From the NCBI GenBank assembly GCA_000467715.1, contig AJFK01000646.1, positions 62,001 through 126,000 on the forward strand: DNA of 64,000 nucleotides, in the 5' to 3' direction. Positions 46,376 through 55,644 of the stretch are shown here, piece after piece. Position numbers and translations under genes: made by a program. The notes under the pieces were generated by a model. That model saw nothing but the letters and a program-made list of their open reading frames with translations. It was not told where the DNA came from and did no database searches. The stretch is from Hysterium pulicare CBS 123377. Taxonomy: Eukaryota; Ascomycota; Dothideomycetes; Hysteriales; Hysteriaceae. The stretch's first letter is position 1. The number at the start of each line of letters is the position of its first letter.

Positions 46376-47279
46376 TCACTTCGGACCTAAAAGCGTGGAC
46401 TTACACGTCGAGTCAGTGCACAAATTTGCCGTCAACAGTCCGGGGACGATATTTGGCTTGCCGGCGTCCGTATACAGTCTGCAATTTCCTCCGAACTTTT
46501 CATACGCCGAGCTCATATCGAAGTCGAAGGATGCCGTTATGCACTCCGCGACCCTGGAGAAGTCGCGAGCATATCTATTGTACCGATCACAAGCATCCAG
46601 ACAGTCGTAAAGTGTATATGAAGTCACGACTATGTAATGACCGTCGGTATACTCGATATTGCATTCGCCTTTGAAGTAAGCGCTGGTGTTGCGTTGTGCA
46701 TTATATATGGACGAATCGTTACAAGGTACGGATTTGAGCAGAAAGGAATGCGTGGTTATGTTGTACTCGAAGCTACTTCTGTCAGCTATGTCTGAATGGG
46801 TTGCGTGTGTTTGCTGTACTCGGATCTAACTCTGTTAGCTATGATAATCGACGCAGTCAGCTCTCTTTCGGCGGGCAACAGCATAATATGGCGAGGCTCG
46901 ATGAACTTATATGCACGTACTCTGCACTATCCCATCCTTCATTGTAGCCTTCATTCCAGCCAGTTTCATTTGCTCTTTTCACCGCAAGAGAGCCGCCGAC
47001 ACCTCCGCCGACTGCAGCAAAGATGACCACCATTATTAGCGCTACCAACAGCCAAAAGGTCATTCGCCGAATGTGTAGTTTGGAAGAGGTCCGGTTCCTG
47101 GCTCTGCCTTGCCCCTCAGCGCCCTGAGAAACCCATTCAGCCATATGCTGACTGTCCACAATTTTCTTCTCCGCTTGAGGGTGGGCCGGAGCTGTCTTTG
47201 AATCAAGTACCTCGATACCATCATATAAGTTTCTCTCCTCTGAAATTGGGGAATGGACGGGAGTTCCCGACATCTTCAT
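46376..47279 (-). CDS. Single-pass membrane protein with a Cys-rich extracellular domain
   Basis: Two exons (47279..46921 and 46778..46376, intron 142 bp) encode 253 residues. Residues about 1-70 are a hydrophilic cytosolic head, then a basic run (SSKLHIRR) and one transmembrane helix (MTFWLLVALIMVVIFAAVGG, glycine-rich end). The exterior part has NxS/T sites and about eight Cys. It contains SYTLYDCLDACDRYNRYA, AECITASFDFD and GGNCRLYTDAG, which resembles the Apple/PAN-like fold seen in many fungal membrane proteins of this layout (CxxxC, then GGNCxLK). Its role is unknown; such proteins may sense or bind the wall. The start could be the second ATG (MSGTPVHSPIS), two codons in. Confidence 0.7.
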
Positions 47280-48140
47280 GTGAAAGCAGGGTGATTCTGA
47301 GAATGAGCTGTGCGGTGAACGGTAGGGCGATCTTAGTGGACTTTTAAGTATTTGCTCATAGTTGCATTCTGAGATTCATGGTAAGGGTAGCTGCAGCTAG
47401 TACCATTCTCCTCGATACAAGGCAACAGGGGATACCAGTGGTGGTCCGGAGAATCGTCTTTGCATGCATGGATCCGTTTAGCATAAGCATCCGAAGATCA
47501 TTTGGATCGTGCCCAACGACTCATTGCGAAATTCTACATGAGGCAGCTGCCTAAAATAAGGTAGTAGTATCATATAGGTTTGAAGAGTCTGTATAACACG
47601 AACTTCGGTAGCAATCATGAACGATTGGCTTAGTTTGCTTCGCCACGTTGAAGTGTAACTTGCAATTCTGGCTGCGCAACGCTTTGAAACGAAAGAAATA
47701 TTGAGACGGTGTATCTGTAACTCTGTCACGACATGGAAGCATGATAACGGCGTTAGAACTAGACTTGGAAAGCTCGTTGCAGGAACGATCATCGGGGCTC
47801 ACCGATGCTACAGAATCGATTCAAAGCCCGGAATTTGGCGGAAAGGAAGGACTGAACGTAAAGCTAAGACGTCATAAAGTGCACGAGCAGTCGGACGAGT
47901 CTCTCCTTTAATCGGCATATGTCGTCGTCGTTGGATGAAGGTTTGCTGGACCATAACAGGTAGTCGATGCGGTTGAAGGGACCAAAAAGTGACTCTGCGA
48001 GGTGTAAGATTAGCCCATGCCCAACTACCCCCTTAGTTAGTTCAATTATGAGTTTAAGTGGCTCCATATGATGATGCGCTCCTAAAGTCTAGATACTACC
48101 TGATGTGGTAGGCGACGACAAAATGTGCCGAGCTTCATAC
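47280..48140. other. Intergenic region, no supported gene
   Basis: It contains the promoter of the membrane protein gene (minus). Short ORFs on the minus strand (47478..47802, 47864..48067) show no family features. Confidence 0.35.
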
Positions 48141-48960
48141 TCATTCTCGAGCCACCGCTTTAATCTCAGTTAGTATACCAACGTGCTCACTCCACATGGA
48201 CATACTGTTCATACCAAGTCTTGCTAGCTTACGATTGGCCTCGTCCAGAGTGGTGTCTTGATATAGCGCCCGAAGTCACTGGTGCCACATAGTCCACCTC
48301 ACAACACTAAAACCTTTGAAGCTCTTTCGAAGCGGAAGTACCGCTAGTCTATGGCCCGCATGCCGAAACCATGCTACGGCAGGGGCAAGGAAGCGGGCAT
48401 TCGTTGGTGTCGAAGAGGCAAACACATCTTCCTCGGCTGATCCTGCCTGTCTGTTCCCCTCTCTGTCTTCCAAAGCGTCGTGAAAAACGCGCAGGGCGCA
48501 AGTACATAGTTCCGGAGTCCTGAGGCCCTGCGCTACCAGTCTTACTTTGATGGCTGCAAGATTGTGACATTCGTCGACGTTCAGAGTCTGCTGTTTAGAC
48601 TGCCAGAACACATTTAGTTCTTGAACAAGCTATAGGAGGCCTGACCAAACCATTCCATCCTCCGTCAAGGCAGGACGTTCCTCCGCACCCAAAGAACAAA
48701 GTTCCCGCGCAAATATCACTTCTGCAACCAACCGGTCTTGCGTCGCATGGTCGAAGGGTGTGATGGTAGCAGCCCGCGCGAATGTGTACCACAAATCGTG
48801 CAGGTTGAACTTGATATTTTCAAGCGGCTGGTTGAGGAGGGGAAGCGCTTTAGTTTGTTCCGGATTCAGGAGCGTGCCGTGATGCAGAGAGTATTGTCTT
48901 CGAGATTGCCCGTTGATATTGCCATTGATGCTTCGCCATCGATGCTAAACCTTGTAGCGG
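48141..48960 (-). pseudogene. DUF3632-family protein, two in-frame stops
   Basis: One minus-strand frame reads a DUF3632-like protein: PLENIKFNLHDLWYTFARAA, TITPFDHATQDRLVAEVIFA, then ELNVFWQSKQQTLNVDECHN and LAAIKVRLVAQGLRTPELCT. It continues RFLAPAVAWFRHAGHRLAVL and LRALYQDTTLDEANRKLARL up to 48141. A TAG at 48632..48630 and a TGA at 48278..48276 interrupt it. Each is one C-to-T change from CAG and CGA respectively, and the frame stays conserved on both sides of each. The N-terminal boundary is not clear. DUF3632 proteins are common in ascomycetes, have no known function, and occur as variable multi-copy families. This copy looks like a young pseudogene. Confidence 0.6.
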
Positions 48961-49885
48961 CGGCTGAAACTGCGGCGACGCTTGAGCTGTTTGTCTCTAA
49001 GCACGTTGGAATAGGCAATTCGAGCAACCCGAGGATGCTTTCAGTGGTCAAGACGAGAAGCCGTCACATCCAGCATGAGAATCAACGGGTACTATGGCGT
49101 CTACTAGAAAATTATTACAGAAAGCATCAAGGGTGGCAACTCTCGTATTCGAGGCTGGGTAGCGCTTGAGATGGCTCTTCGTGGGGGAGAAATACGAAGG
49201 AGTGAAGAGATGCGATGCTACCCCTTCCGCTTACTCAACCCCTACAAGACCCGAGTAAACAACCCGCAAGACCCGAGTAAGGAAATAAACTTCTATCAGC
49301 AAAAGAAAAGGAGTTAGAGTCATCCGTCGTTTGGTGGGATGTCGCTGGCAGCCAGAAGCGCGGAGGTGATTAGAAACACGGGCTTGGCAGGTATTCAAGG
49401 TTACTTCGAGGCTTAATCGACTTGACATGGAGACCCGCGTGTTCACTGCAACACGGCATCACTTTCCAAAAATATCGTGAGAAATGGGCCAAGGACCGCA
49501 TAACTCTGCTGCCTACCGCTTTACGACAAGCTACAAAGGCATACAGCCAATCTCAAATGGCAGACGGGTCACAGTAATCTTACAGAATCCTTCGCCAAGC
49601 TGCCCCTTTCCATGAAGGATCAAGCCACACTCGTTAGACTAACATCTGGCCGCCGAGTGCCGCACCGCGCCTCAACAGCGCCGCACTCTAATTTATTTGC
49701 TTGCTTGTGCTCCTTCTGATCATTTCCTCATAAAGCTGACCATCGTGCTCTTCTCTTTTCTTCTTCTTCACTCTTTTTCTCTACCGTCTACTTAATTCTC
49801 GCACCAGTCTATCGTTGAAGTCTCTCTTTACTTAATTCTACCAACCCAACACTCGTTTCACCAGCCCTAAACAATAATAATCAAA
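48961..49885. promoter_or_regulatory. Upstream region of the wall protein gene
   Basis: It contains a direct repeat AAGACCCGAGTAA (near 49246 and 49270). From 49740 to 49885 there is a marked C/T-rich tract with TTCTTCTTC runs typical of promoters and leaders of strongly expressed fungal secreted proteins. A plus-strand 143-codon ORF (48738..49169) lies opposite the pseudogene and is taken as a shadow. Confidence 0.4.
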
Positions 49886-50689
49886 ATGTCTCGCTCCATC
49901 ATCGCTGCTCTTCTCTTCTCTGCGGCCGCATCCGCCCAGACTACAACCACTCTCTGGTGGCCCGATTCGGAAGCCTCGGCCATCGCCTACTCCGCCTCGG
50001 TCGTTCAAGTCTCTGATTCTCTCACCACCATGGCCGTCAGCTGCGATTTCGATCAAGAGGACTGCGCGTTCGAAGAGGCCGCCACCATGGTCTGGGGCGG
50101 CGAAACCTATTGGCAGTCAACAACATCTTACGCCTCCGAGGGTGACTTCGGTGGGGAGACTATGAGCGCAGCATGCAGCATGACGAAGAAGGACACGGCC
50201 CCAGAGTGTACCGCTTCTCAAGGCGGCTATGGCGCATGGCAGGAGTACTGCTCCACTGACGATGGCTTCACTGACACCTTCACCTACACCGACGATTTCG
50301 AGTCCTCCACTTATCTTCCCGATTTCTGCAGCACTGGATCCACCCTGCCAGAAAGCATTGCCGTCATCACCACTCGCGTCCCTCTTGACTACCTCGTCTA
50401 TCATGAGGTCACCATCACCGCTGGCCAGGAGAAGTTGGCCGCATCAACTGGCGCTGCTGCTTCCTCAACTGGACCAAGTTCTACCAGCACCTTCGCAACA
50501 TCGAAACAAACCGCCAGCGCAGGAGCCTCCGCAACAGGTTCCGCTTCAAGTTCAGGCTCTGTTTCGGGATCGGCTACAGGATCGGCTACAGGCTCAGCTG
50601 CTCCACAACAGGCAACTGGTGGAGCCGCGTCTTTTGCTGCTCCTGTGGCAGGTATTGCCGCAGTGGCCATGGCGGCTTTCGCTCTCTAG
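49886..50689 (+). CDS. GPI-type serine/threonine-rich cell surface protein
   Basis: A single exon of 267 residues. Residues 1-17 form a signal peptide (MSRSIIAALLFSAAASA). A domain of about 160 residues with paired Cys follows (VSCDFDQEDCAFEEAATMVW, MSAACSMTKKDTAPECTASQ, LPDFCSTGSTLPESIAV). Then comes a Ser/Gly/Thr/Ala-rich stalk with the repeat GSATGSATGSA, and a hydrophobic C-terminus (FAAPVAGIAAVAMAAFAL). This is the classic plan of a GPI-anchored fungal wall protein; a small residue near the start of the tail (GGAAS) could be the omega site. It should sit in the plasma membrane or be linked to wall glucan. No enzyme domain is visible. Confidence 0.82.
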   Translation: MSRSIIAALLFSAAASAQTTTTLWWPDSEASAIAYSASVVQVSDSLTTMAVSCDFDQEDCAFEEAATMVWGGETYWQSTTSYASEGDFGGETMSAACSMTKKDTAPECTASQGGYGAWQEYCSTDDGFTDTFTYTDDFESSTYLPDFCSTGSTLPESIAVITTRVPLDYLVYHEVTITAGQEKLAASTGAAASSTGPSSTSTFATSKQTASAGASATGSASSSGSVSGSATGSATGSAAPQQATGGAASFAAPVAGIAAVAMAAFAL

Positions 50690-51199
50690 ATATGTGCATC
50701 AGACAAGGGCTCATGGAGCCATGGATATCTCATCATGAGGGGGATTGCAGGCATTTCAGCGACGGAGTATCGGGCTTCATCTTTTCAATACGGATTTGGA
50801 GGTTCTGTGGCAGCAGCTTTTTCACCAGAGATCAGAATGTAATGTCGATTCTAGGGACCGTGTTATACCATTTAGAGAGTCTTACGCAGTTAAAAACTTC
50901 AAAATATGTAAATTTGTAGAAAAGTCAAAGCATTTTCAATGCCAGCTGCCTTATCTCGTATGCAATAAGAGTGTAGTTCTCACTACGGGCCTTCCAAAAT
51001 TTGAACATTTGGAATCTCTTTGAGCCATCACGTGAGGTCCTAAAAATAGTGGGTGACATCATCAGACTTTAACTTCCCATCCAACACAACTTCACCGTAA
51101 GTTCATTGAATATTTCTCAAAGGTGGTTCGTTTCAGATGTAACTGAAACCTTCTATCCTTGCTATATAACTCTCTTTTCTTTGCCCATATTATCCCAAA
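50690..51199 (+). promoter_or_regulatory. Promoter region of the GH128 gene
   Basis: A TATA-like GCTATATAACTC lies near 51160..51172, about 35 bp before the ATG, a short distance for a fungal gene. No other gene is supported in this 510 bp. Confidence 0.4.
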
Positions 51200-51943
51200 A
51201 TGACCATCAAGAAGCGCTGCCTTCTATGGGACTACACAAACACCAGGGACATTCCCAGCGCCATCGACAATATAGATTTCAACGGACCCTTTAAATCCGT
51301 CCACAACTGGAATGCCTGGTATCCTCCCGAGTTAAAAGCGAAAGCCCCTTTCAGGCCCATGGTCCGAACAACCGAGCAGGCGTCCGGCCAAGAATGGTCA
51401 TTCATCGAGGAGAGCGGCGAGCAAGTCGTCCACTTTCTGAACGAACCTGAGCGTCAGGGCATCTCTCCCGAGGACGCAGCGAAAATCTGGCAAGAGAAGT
51501 TGGTCCCCTTACGCCGCAATAAGGGTAAAGAGCTCGTCAGCCCATCCGTCGCGTCCGATCCGGGAGGCACAGCGTGGCTCGCAAAATTTATGGAACAAGT
51601 CCAATCCGATCCTCCCGATTACTTAGGTTTACATTACTATGGCACCGAAAGTGATGCCGCAATCAAATATCTCCAAGAAATGCATGACCTGTACCAACTT
51701 CCCGTTATTGTGTCCGAAATCGCATCTACATGCCGCGACGAAAAGTCTGTTGAGAAATTCACAGTCAAGACTGCCAATTGGATGGACGAGACTGATTGGA
51801 TCGTTGAATATGGCTTTTTTTGTTGCATGAAGCATCTTGCTGATGATTTTGTCAGCCCTGCAGCTCAGCTTATGACGAAAGACGGAGAGTTTACGGGCCT
51901 TATGCAACGGCTAATGACTGAGCAACCTATGAAAGTATCCTGA
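51200..51943 (+). CDS. GH128-type glucanase-like protein (Asl1 family), apparently cytosolic
   Basis: A single exon of 247 residues. Motifs of the Asl1/GH128 fold are visible in order: LLWDYTNTRD, SVHNWNAWYPPELKAKAPFR, VVHFLNEPERQG with the acid/base Glu, SPSVASDPGGTAWLAKFM, YLGLHYYGTESDAAIKYL, VIVSEIAST with the nucleophile Glu, and WIVEYGFFCCMKHL near the end. GH128 enzymes act on beta-1,3-glucans, and the prototype is the fission yeast wall protein Asl1. No N-terminal signal peptide is present (MTIKKRCLLW), unlike the wall-bound members. It is therefore either cytosolic or a model with a missing upstream exon; the TATA-like box just upstream argues against the latter. Confidence 0.85.
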   Translation: MTIKKRCLLWDYTNTRDIPSAIDNIDFNGPFKSVHNWNAWYPPELKAKAPFRPMVRTTEQASGQEWSFIEESGEQVVHFLNEPERQGISPEDAAKIWQEKLVPLRRNKGKELVSPSVASDPGGTAWLAKFMEQVQSDPPDYLGLHYYGTESDAAIKYLQEMHDLYQLPVIVSEIASTCRDEKSVEKFTVKTANWMDETDWIVEYGFFCCMKHLADDFVSPAAQLMTKDGEFTGLMQRLMTEQPMKVS

Positions 51944-52204
51944 TTAAGGCTACTCGGCAATATATCATCTATTTCTCGAAGTCAAAAGCATCCTGCAGGC
52001 TCTAGATGCCTCATCGTGCTATACCCAAACAATTTCCATCATTGGAAGCTCACCCTCACATATAGTCGACAATCAAAATATATCAACATCTAATGGTACC
52101 GCGTTATATTACATACATACTTAATGTACATATCGCATAGTACCTATGCCATAGATATCTCCATTCTCTTCGACTCCGAACATGGCAACCACCACTCCAA
52201 CCCC
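51944..52204. other. Short intergenic gap between convergent genes
   Basis: This is AT-rich 3' flanking sequence for the GH128 gene (+) and the first small Cys-rich gene (-). Nothing else is seen. Confidence 0.4.
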
Positions 52205-52705
52205 CTACTTATCAAACTTCTCCACAAACTTCGACACCAACCCCTTAGGAACAACCTTCCAATGATCCGGATTGATCTCCTCATCCACCGGCAACTTCTT
52301 CTCCTTAAACACCTTCTCCCAATCATGGCGCCCACTCCAATCCCTCTCACTCTTCTCATCAATCCGCACAATCCCCATCTTTCCAAAGCAAATAACAGTG
52401 GGAAACCTATGGCCTTCGCAATACCGGTTGTTGTAGCATTTGAACACGCCGAATTTGTTCTTGCCTAGGTGGGGAGGATGCTCGGGATGGTTGATGCGGT
52501 AGCAGGAGGCGTTGGTACAGGTATGTGAGGTGTGGAGGTGAGAACAACGACAGTCGTGGGGAAAATACATGGCTTTTACTTGTTGGGTTGAGGTGGTGTT
52601 GAAGCGGGGGAGGGTGACGGTGATGGTGTAGAGGGTGCGTCCGTCTTCGTATTCGCCGGCTGGGTCGAAGTAGCCGTCTGTGGTGTCGACGTATTGGGTT
52701 TCCAT
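52205..52705 (-). CDS. Small Cys/His-rich protein, paralogue of the gene at 53131
   Basis: A single exon of 166 residues starting METQYVDTTDGYFDP. The middle is Cys/His-rich: CRCSHLHTSHTCTNASCYR, then FKCYNNRYCEGHRFPTVICF followed by GKMGIVRIDE. The last half is charged. The core pattern aromatic-C-x4-5-C-[DE]-G-H-x-[FY]-P-x-V-x-C is shared with the neighbour. Spacing of Cys and His suggests a small zinc-binding fold. There is no signal peptide and no named domain I recognise. It lies on the same strand as its relative, 425 bp downstream of it, which fits tandem duplication followed by strong divergence. Confidence 0.6.
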   Translation of the reverse strand: METQYVDTTDGYFDPAGEYEDGRTLYTITVTLPRFNTTSTQQVKAMYFPHDCRCSHLHTSHTCTNASCYRINHPEHPPHLGKNKFGVFKCYNNRYCEGHRFPTVICFGKMGIVRIDEKSERDWSGRHDWEKVFKEKKLPVDEEINPDHWKVVPKGLVSKFVEKFDK

Positions 52706-53130
52706 GGTTGAGGTACGATTCTTTGAAGTTTTATGGACTTGGTCTTCTTTATTGTTTAAGCTGATGACTACAGAAGCTCCAGAGGTTCTTTATTGTATGG
52801 CTTAAGGTGTGCTTGTGAAATAGTCATAATCCCGAGAAGCAGGAAGGGGGAGTCAAAGAGGACATTTATACAGAGTTTGAAGTTCTAAGAGTACCATTGT
52901 GAAGGTAAACCCGCCTCTCCTCAAGTCATTCAGAAATTCACTGAAGAAAACAAAGAAGTTGTGCATCCAGACCTGACTTGCCAAATGCGGCAGTGCTAGC
53001 ATACCTCCAACCAATCAACGCATTATGAAAGAAAGACAAAGGAAACCAAGTCAACAACAAGCCAAACAAAAATCTAGAACACACAACCGTAGGCAGAGTC
53101 GATGTAGATTAAGACTCCAAAAATGATGGA
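52706..53130. other. Intergenic spacer between the two small Cys-rich genes
   Basis: Promoter of the gene ending at 52205 and 3' flank of the gene ending at 53131. No ORF or motif is supported. Confidence 0.4.
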
Positions 53131-53694
53131 TTAGGTGGTTTCGCTCGGTTTTACAGGTACCATTGCCACCTGCAAAATCGACGCCCACGCTGCGGCGAGG
53201 CCAGTTTTCATCTGTCCATATGTCCACACCGATCTATCATAGTTGCATTTCTCGGCAACATCCTTCCTGTGTTTCTTGACCTCCTCATCTACCGTTGTTG
53301 CGATTGACAAATCACCCCACCCATTATCAAGCCACTTCTGTTTAGCCTCCTCCCATTCCTTCATTTCGACGATCTGGTATTCGGTGTAACACGGGACCGC
53401 TGGATAGTCATGTCCATCGCAAAATTGACTCTTGCAATACCAGCGCTCCTTTTCTTCGATTTGGATGTTGGGATCGTACTTGCCGTAGCAATCTGTGGCA
53501 CAGGCTTCGTCCTTGGACTTGAAGTGCTCGCAGAGTTTGCTTATAGGGAGTTCCGTGGTTGGGAATTGAACCCATTCTCCTCCTATATCGCTATCCTCCC
53601 AATAGAGGGAGACGTAACCCTCCCTCGGCGGAGGAGGTGGAGGTATCTTCTTGGTATCCGAGGATGAAGGAGGGCTGGCCTCGGGGGACGACAT
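53131..53694 (-). CDS. Small Cys/His-rich protein, paralogue of the gene at 52205
   Basis: A single exon of 187 residues. After a Pro/Ser-rich start (MSSPEASPPSSSDTKKIPPP) comes YVSLYWEDSDIGGEWVQFPT, then a Cys-rich core: KLCEHFKSKDEACATDCYG, RWYCKSQFCDGHDYPAVPCY and TEYQIVEMKEW. The core aligns with FKCYNNRYCEGHRFPTVICF of the neighbour. The C-terminal third is charged and then hydrophobic (GLAAAWASILQVAMV). There is no signal peptide. Function is unknown; zinc binding is only inferred from the Cys/His spacing. Confidence 0.6.
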   Translation of the reverse strand: MSSPEASPPSSSDTKKIPPPPPPREGYVSLYWEDSDIGGEWVQFPTTELPISKLCEHFKSKDEACATDCYGKYDPNIQIEEKERWYCKSQFCDGHDYPAVPCYTEYQIVEMKEWEEAKQKWLDNGWGDLSIATTVDEEVKKHRKDVAEKCNYDRSVWTYGQMKTGLAAAWASILQVAMVPVKPSETT

Positions 53695-54086
53695 GACTTG
53701 GTCTTTTCCTGACGACTTTAAAGCTTGTTGAAGATTTGTGTGATTGAATGAGAAGAGCTTTAGAAAGATTTTGGTTCGTAGTATGAAAGTGATAGGAAGA
53801 TGGAAAGTTGAAGGGGGAGAAGTGGCTGGAGATGACTTTAATACTTAATGCCAAGGCTCAGCAGAAAGTCATGTTAGAGTCATTTACAGAATGGAAGTAT
53901 GTCTTCTCGAGCAAATCTCGTTACCGTCATTACGTACAGTCATTTTACGCTTTGGGAAGAGCCTTAAGCCAAGGTTCGTCCATTCAATTCATCCATTCCT
54001 TCTCTCTTCTTAGTATCCTTTTCAGTGTTATACTGCCAAAAGGATTAAGTTTACCCTGTATCCTAGCCACATGCTCTATACAAGCC
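53695..54086. other. Intergenic spacer
   Basis: Promoter of the minus-strand gene ending at 53131 and 3' flank of the minus-strand gene ending at 54087. No supported ORF. Confidence 0.4.
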
Positions 54087-55194
54087 TCAGAGCATCCAGC
54101 AAAACTTCGTTACGTTAACAGCCTTCACCTCTTCCAGCGCATCAATCCGGACCCAAGCCTTAAACTCCGGTGTAACTCGTGGTTCAGGCCCATTCGGAAA
54201 ACAGATCTCGTTGACATCCACACCAAACAACTTCTCATAGAGCCTATTCCTCTTCCTATTCCATTGGCCCTACGCACCAGTTAGCAAAACACCCCATCAT
54301 AAATACTCAAGGAACCCGTATACAACTCACCCCTCCCGCAACCAAAGCCTCGAAATCCCCCACAAACTCCTCCGCCTCCTTCCAACCCCTCACCCTCGCT
54401 CCCCCTCCCTCCATATACGCATCCAGCCTCGTCCCATGCGTAGCGCGAGAATGCCAGACGACGACACCTTCAGGCCCGATCCCCATCACGAAGCCATACT
54501 GAAAGCTGAAGTAGTCCCGCCAATAGTGCTTCCCCAGTCCCGCATGCTTCACATCCGCAAGCGAGACCGCCAACACCGTCGTCGACTGTTCCGGTCCCTT
54601 GGCCTTCGCCTTCGCCTTCGCCTCCTTGAAGAAGCAGCTTAGAGAAGCGGAGGGCGTGGTGCAGCCGTCTTCGTAGGTTGGGTTTTGATGCATGCGCGAG
54701 GCCATTGCGGACATGGTGGCGCCTTCGACCGGGGACGCGAGAAGCAGGATGAGGAGCATGGCGAGTTTGGGATCCCATTGGAGGTCGGATTGTGACCAGT
54801 TTTTCGTGGCGTCTAGCTCGATGATGATGGTTTCCTCGTCTTTGGTTAATTCGTGGATTTTGCTTTCGCCGAGGGCGCGGAGGTGGAAGGTGAGGAAGGA
54901 TGCTGTGCGAGGCCCGAGAGTGAAGATGGTGGAGAGGTAGGTTTGGAGGGTGGTGAGAGGGGAGGCGTCGGGTTTGAGGCTGTTTAGGATGGTGGTGAGA
55001 TCCCTCAACTGCTTTTCGGTTGGCGGACGGAGTGTAAAGTTCGCGATGGCGAGCTCTAGGTTCTTGCTGAAGGAGGAACGGTTGTGTGGGTTGAGGAGAG
55101 CATTTTCCTTATTGGTTTGCTTTACTTGCTCTTTGTCTTCCAAGCTTAGACTGGAGTACCAGCGTTCAAGATCTTCGATGTTGGTCGCACTCAT
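54087..55194 (-). CDS. Protein of unknown function
   Basis: Two exons (55194..54331 and 54269..54087, phase-0 intron 61 bp) encode 348 residues. It starts MSATNIEDLERWYSSLSLED and is mostly helical. A hydrophobic segment (WDPKLAMLLILLLASPVEGA) is followed by FSFQYGFVMGIGPEGVVVWH and ARVRGWKEAEEFVGDFEALV. After the intron come GQWNRKRNRLYEKLFGVDVN and FPNGPEPRVTPEFKAWVRID. The second exon is in frame and ends at a natural stop, which supports the splicing. I recognise no family. The segment around VVVWHSRATHGTRLDAYM has a beta-rich, enzyme-like look, but nothing more can be said. Confidence 0.65.
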
Positions 55195-55644
55195 CCTGCA
55201 AATGTGTTATCAGTAAGTAGATCCTGAATTGTAAGCAGTACAGGGCACGGCGGTGAGGGTTGATGAGTATAGGGTTTGATGAAGTAGAGGAAAATGGAAT
55301 GTGTGTAAATATTATTTTGACTTCACCACAAATGGCTGACTAAAAAGGTGAAGAATTCTTGTAGCGGTGAATGGCGAAATATCACACCACATGAATCACC
55401 GGTCTGAGGAGGTCGGCTTAGCCACATTACGTTCGATGCCAGCCGTGTACGTAGGCGGTTTGGGTTGGGGGATAGGCCTCAAAGCCAGTTTCCACCTTGG
55501 ACTGTAGTGGAGAGGGATCACTATAAGTATACCTTGATTTGGGAAGGGCAGGAAAAAGGTTGAATATATCACATAGTAATGCAGGAGTAACGAAGTGGCG
55601 TTAGACATTATCATTTAGAGTATATACTCAAAAATATCTATGTC
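55195..55644. other. Intergenic spacer
   Basis: This is the promoter of the preceding minus-strand gene and 3' flank of the SRR1-like gene. No supported ORF. Confidence 0.4.
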
